Origin: Dimargaris cristalligena
Lineage: Eukaryota > Kickxellomycota > Dimargaritomycetes > Dimargaritales > Dimargaritaceae
DNA length: 25,506 nt
Assembly: GCA_027576995.1 (NCBI GenBank)
Contig: JANBQC010000411.1
Location: 1 to 25,506 of the forward strand
Reading direction: 5' to 3'
Position numbers and translations under genes: made by a program. Under the pieces are notes generated by a model, which worked only from the letters and a program-made list of their open reading frames with translations, ran no database searches and was not told the origin of the DNA. Shown here piece after piece: positions 20,938 to 25,506 of the stretch; within the stretch, counting starts at the first letter, position 1; each line of letters starts with the position of its first letter.

Positions 20938-21130
20938 CGACTGCTCTATTTCGCATGTTGGCCTGGGTTAATACAGGTAGACGAACTGCATATTGGGCAT
21001 ATGCAAGGCGTCGGGTCAGCTGGCCAACGGTCACGGAATACCATATATGTCAACAAATGTTAATCTATAACCCATATTTGGTAATGGTAAAGTGGCACAC
21101 GCATGCTATATTTTTTTTCGACAAACAAAA

Positions 21131-21460
21131 ATGCGAATTGAAGTCATGAAAACGACAGACCATCATCGTCAAACGCAGTTTACTGAGCGACCCCCAAATG
21201 GAAAGTGGTCTTCAGGGTTCCGCGCCATAATTACGTCGGTGCAAGGGGACCTTTCGGGCTTTAGTCATGGCAATTATATTTGCTCTATTTTCGGTCCGTA
21301 TGGGGTTAGTTTCGACAGACCCTTCCCCTGCGGTAAAGAGCAGTTAACCGGTTTGGGCAGTAATATGCTGGTCGAACTAGCTGCATCGGGAATAGCTGAC
21401 TCATGCGAAATAGTAACGAAGCTGCCAATAAATGAATTTATATACCAATATATACGGTGA
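21131..21460 (+). CDS. Possible orphan open reading frame, 109 codons
   Basis: ATG frame starting MRIEVMKTTDHH and ending INEFIYQYIR before TGA. Composition is that of a soluble protein with Gly, Phe and Tyr spread through it. No domain, signal peptide or membrane segment is recognised. Codon use lacks the C/G third-position preference of the confident genes, and the antisense frame is also largely open. It could be a young or decayed gene, or chance. No promoter element is obvious except AT-rich sequence upstream. Confidence 0.2.
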   Translation: MRIEVMKTTDHHRQTQFTERPPNGKWSSGFRAIITSVQGDLSGFSHGNYICSIFGPYGVSFDRPFPCGKEQLTGLGSNMLVELAASGIADSCEIVTKLPINEFIYQYIR

Positions 21461-21942
21461 AATCCAATGTCGTGATTCAGACCAAATCAGCAGCTATATC
21501 TTTTCGATATTAAATTTTTAATTGCTGTCGATGCTAGAATAATAAGGTTGACTAGTTTGAAATGCGAGGGCACCGCTCTAAAGATTTGTAAACGGCTCCA
21601 CTTTCCTACCAGTTCATGTAGTATATCGAACACCAAACAGTAGCTGGGTTGGATTGGCGCTTAGAAGGGTCCATATCCAGGGGCATACAGCCACTTTTCT
21701 TCTTGTGAAATTGGTTTAGTATTAACCTTATGTGATCTCATATCGCAACCTCATCTGAAAATATGTTTAACCCTACTAAACGGTTACTATAACCAATGAC
21801 TGTTAATGTCGTCTAGATCTAACCGCTCTATATACGCGACTATTATTCAATATTCTACTCGAATATCTTTCAGAGTCCGTGATAATTTGGCAATTGAAAA
21901 GAGAGCCCCAGTGAATTAAAGTGAACCTAGTCGATAGGGTCG

Positions 21943-21952
21943 TATATATATA
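21943..21952 (+). promoter_or_regulatory. TATA box of the CAP-domain gene
   Basis: TATATATATA lies 145 nt before the CAP start codon. The intervening sequence is rich in C, A and T and poor in G, consistent with a transcribed leader of about 110 nt. Confidence 0.55.
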
Positions 21953-22096
21953 GGCAGCTCACCATCCTTCCTCCAACCAACTCAAATGAGCTATTTGACA
22001 TTGCAATTCAAATTCATCATTCAACCCCACTAAACCACTTTATCAAGACCGCTGATAAGTCAACTATTACCCCTCCAACCTCCACCACCATCCACT

Positions 22097-22741
22097 ATGA
22101 AGAACTTCATTACCATCTGCTGTATTCTGCTCGGCGCCAGCGCCTCGGCCCTCCCCACTGATACTGCCCCGGCTGTCCAGTCTGCCACGGACATGCCCAC
22201 TACCAACCACGCTGGCCTAATGTGCCCCTCCGTTAAGGGCACGCCCAAACTGCTCGCCGGTCCACCCAAAGTGGGAGATGGCTTCACCGAAGTAGCCCCC
22301 CAACCCCATACGCTTGATGCCGCTGCTCTCCAACTGGAGGCCGCATCGAACCACCTAGCCCAGTGCTTTAACTCCGCCAACCAGGGCTGGGTGCTCAACC
22401 TGGTTAACAACTACCGCGCCCGCGTGGGTTCCCCGCCTGTCCAGTACAACTGGCAGCTGGAACGGTTGGCCAACGATCACAGCGTCTACCAGTACAATTC
22501 CAACACTATGACCCACTACGATCCCGCCGGCGACTTGGGCACACGAATGACCCGCATGGGTATCAACTGGCAGACCATTGGCGAAAACGTGGCCGTTAAC
22601 TACCCCGATGAGGCAGCCGTCATGGATGCCTGGCTTCGTTCCCCCGGCCATGAACGTAATATTCGTAACCCTGCCTATACCCACACGGCCGTGGCCCGGG
22701 TCGGTAATTACTGGACCCAGGTGTTCATGCGAACATTCTAA
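22097..22741 (+). CDS. Secreted CAP/SCP-domain (PR-1-like, YkwD-type) protein
   Basis: Intronless, 214 residues. Residues 1-18 form a signal peptide (KNF, then ITICCILLGA, cleavage likely after ASA), so the protein should be secreted. A linker of about 75 residues rich in Pro and Thr follows. The CAP domain spans about 98-212: WVLNLVNNYRARVGSPPVQY, then MTHYDP with His140, GENVAV with Glu163, the family box SPGHERNI with His185, and a final WTQVF strand. His140, Glu163 and His185 match the conserved cavity residues of the superfamily. Outside the signal peptide only Cys43 and Cys90 occur, so at most one disulfide. CAP proteins are extracellular; some fungal members (Pry proteins) bind sterols, but whether this one does cannot be told. 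The domain layout is closer to the short single-domain SCP type than to multi-domain forms. An AATAAA signal lies 67 nt after the stop. Confidence 0.93.
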   Translation: MKNFITICCILLGASASALPTDTAPAVQSATDMPTTNHAGLMCPSVKGTPKLLAGPPKVGDGFTEVAPQPHTLDAAALQLEAASNHLAQCFNSANQGWVLNLVNNYRARVGSPPVQYNWQLERLANDHSVYQYNSNTMTHYDPAGDLGTRMTRMGINWQTIGENVAVNYPDEAAVMDAWLRSPGHERNIRNPAYTHTAVARVGNYWTQVFMRTF

Positions 22742-22807
22742 TTACGTCTAAAGGACAAACATGCGGGTGGGATGGCTACCCGGCTGACAGGTAGAGGGTG
22801 TTATTTT

Positions 22808-22813
22808 AATAAA
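22808..22813 (+). terminator. Polyadenylation signal AATAAA of the CAP gene
   Basis: Canonical hexamer 67 nt downstream of the stop codon, in a T/A-rich context following a GC-richer 3' leader. Confidence 0.6.
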
Positions 22814-23439
22814 TACCGCATTTAACCTACTGGAACCCATATTGCCTTTATAAATCGACAGCAAATACCAGGGCTGGCTTATTTACTTTCCCCCGCCATA
22901 TATAGTTACATATCTCTTTTATATTCTTTTAGTTCTGTTGCGCCAGCTAGTCTAACTTAACCCAGTTTGGCCTATTTCGTGCACCTTACCCAATTAAGGC
23001 CTTATTGTGCCATTTCACCACCTTATGGCAACACCCACTATCGTGGGGATTTTCTAGTTTACCTCCTAGCTACTACTACCAGACCCCTCCATTTCTATCA
23101 CAGTCTTCTAGATATCAATTGACTTGGACCGGCCCCTATAGTAAACCCTTCTTAGGTGACCTCACAGTATTGACTAAGTATATAAATACATTACCTAGGA
23201 TATAGGCATGTTAGTTCCTTAGCCTATACCAGACTCTTATTTATCTAATAGACCTGTATATCTATACCCCTTTAATCGTAAGTATGTACCTAGTACTATT
23301 CATTATCTTACGTACATTTGCTATCCAATATAACCATTAAGTAAGTGGATATTAGTTAAGAGAACTCCTAGTACTACATCCCATAGAGGCCCATACATGT
23401 GGAATTTTAGTGTAATAATAGTAGTCAACTACTGTAATG
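22814..23439. other. AT-rich gene-free tract
   Basis: No gene recognised. Composition shifts to AT-rich sequence with many CTAG, TAGT and CCTA words, continuing into the inverted repeat. One non-significant open frame (23005-23205). Confidence 0.6.
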
Positions 23440-23930
23440 AACAGTTTTAAAGTATTGCTATTCAACTGAAGTACAGTTTAGGGAACAATATCCATAAGAT
23501 TGAACTACATTTTTCCCCAAGGGACTACTGCATATCTCTCTCTGCAGTGTTTTTTTTTCCTATCATTATTTTATTGGACCATCTAATTCATCTTAATATG
23601 GCTGGCTTCAATATCCAACTATATTAGGCCTTACTACTCTATATTAGCTTTCCTATACCTATACCTAGTACCATGGGATCATTATATACTATTATATAAC
23701 CTTTCCCCTACCCAGTCTCTACCTATTTATACTAATCACTCCAGTACTAATCCCTTAGATTCTTCTAATTACCAGCTAATTCTTCTAAACATTAGCCACC
23801 ATTTAGTTAGCCTATTTATCTATCCTATAGCCTTAGTAAAATCTTCCCACCAGGACCTCCCTTTGGATTTGTCCCTATATATATATAACTGGGCCCTATT
23901 GGGATTAGTTAAATTCCTTAGCTTATTCTT
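23440..23930 (+). repeat. Left arm of large imperfect inverted repeat
   Basis: Matches the reverse complement of 24213-24670. Perfectly matching anchors: TATTAGGCCTTA 23622-23633 with 24503-24514; ACTAATCACTCCAGTACT 23731-23748 with 24393-24410; GGACCTCCCTTT 23853-23864 with 24279-24290; CCCTATATATATATAACT 23873-23890 with 24253-24270; ATTCCTTAGCTTATTCTT 23913-23930 with 24213-24230. Start plus matching end sums to 48136-48143 for these five, so they are collinear. Similarity weakens outward (CAGTTTT 23442-23448 with 24663-24669). Confidence 0.9.
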
Positions 23931-24212
23931 ATTACTTTTATAATAAGGTACTAAGTGGGGATAAGTAATGGATATATTAAGTAGGGCTAAATTCAGATAT
24001 TAATTTATAATTGTTACCTGGGTTAACCACTCTTAGTCTATTAAGAGTCCTAAGGATAGGCTTTTATCAGTAGACAGGGCTTAGGCTCAGCCAATTGGGC
24101 CTTAGTATTAGGTTAGGGATATAGTACTAACTAATAAAGGCTACTAGATGTAGGTATAAGTAAGGGACATGTAGTGAGTATATATATAGTTTATTAGGAT
24201 AAACTAGGGGTA

Positions 24213-24670
24213 AAGAATAAGCTAAGGAATCAAACCAGTCCCAGTGGGACCTAGTTATATATATATAGGGGTGACTCTAAAGGGAGGTCCTCAAAGGAAG
24301 TAACTCCTAAGACTAAGGTAAGATAAATAAGCTAACCATATGGCCATGAGGACCTAGAAGACTCTACTGGTAACCAGAGGAATCTTTGGATCAGTACTGG
24401 AGTGATTAGTGTAGAATAAGGAGTCTGGAAGGGTAATAGTTATATAATATAGGGTGATCCTATAGTACCAGGGGTAATTATGGGAAGGTTGATAAGGTAT
24501 TATAAGGCCTAATAGAAATGGACAGTATTGTGTTTAGATTAAGCCAGATTAAAAGGTCTAATAATAATCAGGCCTTTATTTAAATATGGGGACTTCTGGA
24601 GTATATTCTCATTAGTTGAGATAAAGGGTTACCTAATGTAAAGAACTGAAATCAAATCCTTGAAAACTGA
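24213..24670 (-). repeat. Right arm of large imperfect inverted repeat
   Basis: Reverse-complement partner of 23440-23930, separated by a 282-nt spacer (23931-24212). The spacer has no gene; a small hairpin ACTCTTA...TAAGAGT lies near 24027-24047. Neither arm has an intact open frame. Likely two old copies of one element in opposite orientation, or a decayed foldback element. Confidence 0.9.
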
Positions 24671-24903
24671 ACTTTATTTGAAAAAATAGATGAAATAATA
24701 GAGAAAGGGAGAGAAGGTCCTAGAATATTGGATGACTAATCAGAGGGAAAGGGAGGGGAGTTCCCAGACAATAATATTAGTCATCACAAAGGATAGGTAA
24801 TACTTGGGTAACTAATAAATTTAATGTAAAATAATATAAGGGAAAAAGGGAAAGGGAGAAAGCTATTTTTAACTGTACTTTGAATAGGGGTACAGTCAGG
24901 CCA
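24671..24903. other. AT-rich spacer between inverted repeat and right direct repeat
   Basis: Purine-rich on the + strand (GGGAAAGGGAG-type words near 24740-24860). It may be a further diverged part of the inverted repeat's right arm. No gene seen. Confidence 0.5.
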
Positions 24904-25096
24904 GGGGCAGGGGTGCATCATAGTCAAGGGTATATAAGATACTAATAGAAAAAATACTATATTAATGAAGATGGAGAAAAAATGACTATACTCATCAGGG
25001 GCAGGGGCTCATTCACTTATTAGGGACATACTTCTGATAAGTGCAAAAAATAGATAAAAAATAAAAGTAGGTAAAAGATGTGGTAAATTCACCACA
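24904..25096 (+). repeat. Dispersed direct repeat, right copy
   Basis: Diverged copy of 1-199 in the same orientation, about 193 nt, with shared blocks at 24904-24920, 24998-25017 and 25058-25076. It ends with the palindrome-like TGTGGTAAATTCACCACA (25079-25096), after which the two copies share nothing. The GGGGCAGGGG word again occurs twice (24904 and 24998). Confidence 0.9.
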
Positions 25097-25506
25097 TATT
25101 CCCACTAGGAATAATACCTATAGACTATACTAAGGTACTGGTCAACTATTATAATATACACCCTATCCCCACTGCTTCCCTGCAAACCCTGCTGTCAGTA
25201 TAGTTAATCAGACCCAAACCCATCATAGATTAATTGCTATCACTACACTTGGTGGGTTTGCAGGCCCTAGTCTATACTTTTAGGTGCAATATAGGCCGGT
25301 ATAAAGTGGTAAGTTCAAGATAGTTGTATATTGGTTAATAATTAACAAGAGAAAGGATAAAGGTTAAGTAGGGCAAATAATACACATATTATACATATAC
25401 TCTCTCTAGAAATTTACTACCCAGGAGTACTATAGAAGCACATTGTATAGATGCATCATGGGAAGGCCCTCACACTTTGTATTCTGTGAAATAAAAGTAT
25501 AGTAGA
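25097..25506. other. AT-rich gene-free tract at window end
   Basis: No gene, repeat or RNA recognised. Composition resembles 22814-24903. Confidence 0.6.

Larger units (their letters stand above)
20142..22096. other. 2-kb intergenic region before the CAP-domain gene
   Basis: AT-richer spacer. Contains an AATAAA at 20417-20422 (possible late polyadenylation signal of the preceding gene), a 15-bp tandem repeat (20637-20681), a nested stem structure (20863-20937), and open frames on both strands between about 20819 and 21460 that give protein-like but unrecognised peptides. From 21470 to 21940 nothing was recognised. A TATA run at 21943-21952 and a C/T/A-rich leader lead into the CAP gene. Confidence 0.5.

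Noticed and set aside
1..25506. Giant LTR element spanning the window, with edge repeats as LTRs
   Set aside because: The enclosed genes are ordinary host genes with introns on both strands, the repeats are diverged, and no polymerase or integrase was seen.

Overview
The window looks like fungal nuclear DNA. The genes carry short GT-AG introns (about 100-260 nt, mostly GTAAG donors, some with a CTAAC-type branch site). The gene set includes sterol C-24 methyltransferase, a marker of ergosterol synthesis. TATA runs and pyrimidine-rich stretches precede most start codons, and coding exons are GC-rich between AT-richer spacers. The zygomycete-like intron richness suggests an early-diverging lineage, but that is inference; no rRNA or other taxonomic marker is present. 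Layout: (1) 1-1555, a partial dispersed repeat ending in an 18-bp palindrome, then decayed low-complexity sequence. (2) 1556-2692 (-), intronless ERG6. (3) 4710-7044 (+), a SulP/SLC26 anion transporter with a STAS domain and a 16-nt first coding exon. (4) 7850-9310 (+), the five-exon proteasome assembly chaperone NAS2/PSMD9. (5) 12026-16222 (+), a kinesin-7-like motor with about nine exons. (6) 18702-20141 (+), an unrecognised, mostly disordered Ser/Pro-rich protein. (7) 22097-22741 (+), a secreted CAP/SCP-domain protein. (8) 22742-25506, a gene-free AT-rich tract holding a large imperfect inverted repeat and a second copy of the repeat from the left edge. The genes do not form a pathway or cluster. 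They are housekeeping functions (sterol synthesis, anion transport, proteasome assembly, microtubule motility) plus one secreted protein, each with its own promoter-like region. ERG6 is divergent from the rest. The one thematic link is that some CAP proteins bind sterols, but nothing in the sequence ties the CAP gene to ERG6. The most interesting non-coding signals are: the inverted repeat at about 23.44-24.67 kb, with several 18-nt perfectly matching anchors between its arms; the repeat pair at 1-199 and 24904-25096, whose shared sequence stops at a TGTGGT...ACCACA palindrome; a long imperfect hairpin at 17651-17755; and a compact nested stem structure at 20863-20937. No CRISPR array, tRNA, rRNA, intact transposase or defence/biosynthetic system was recognised.
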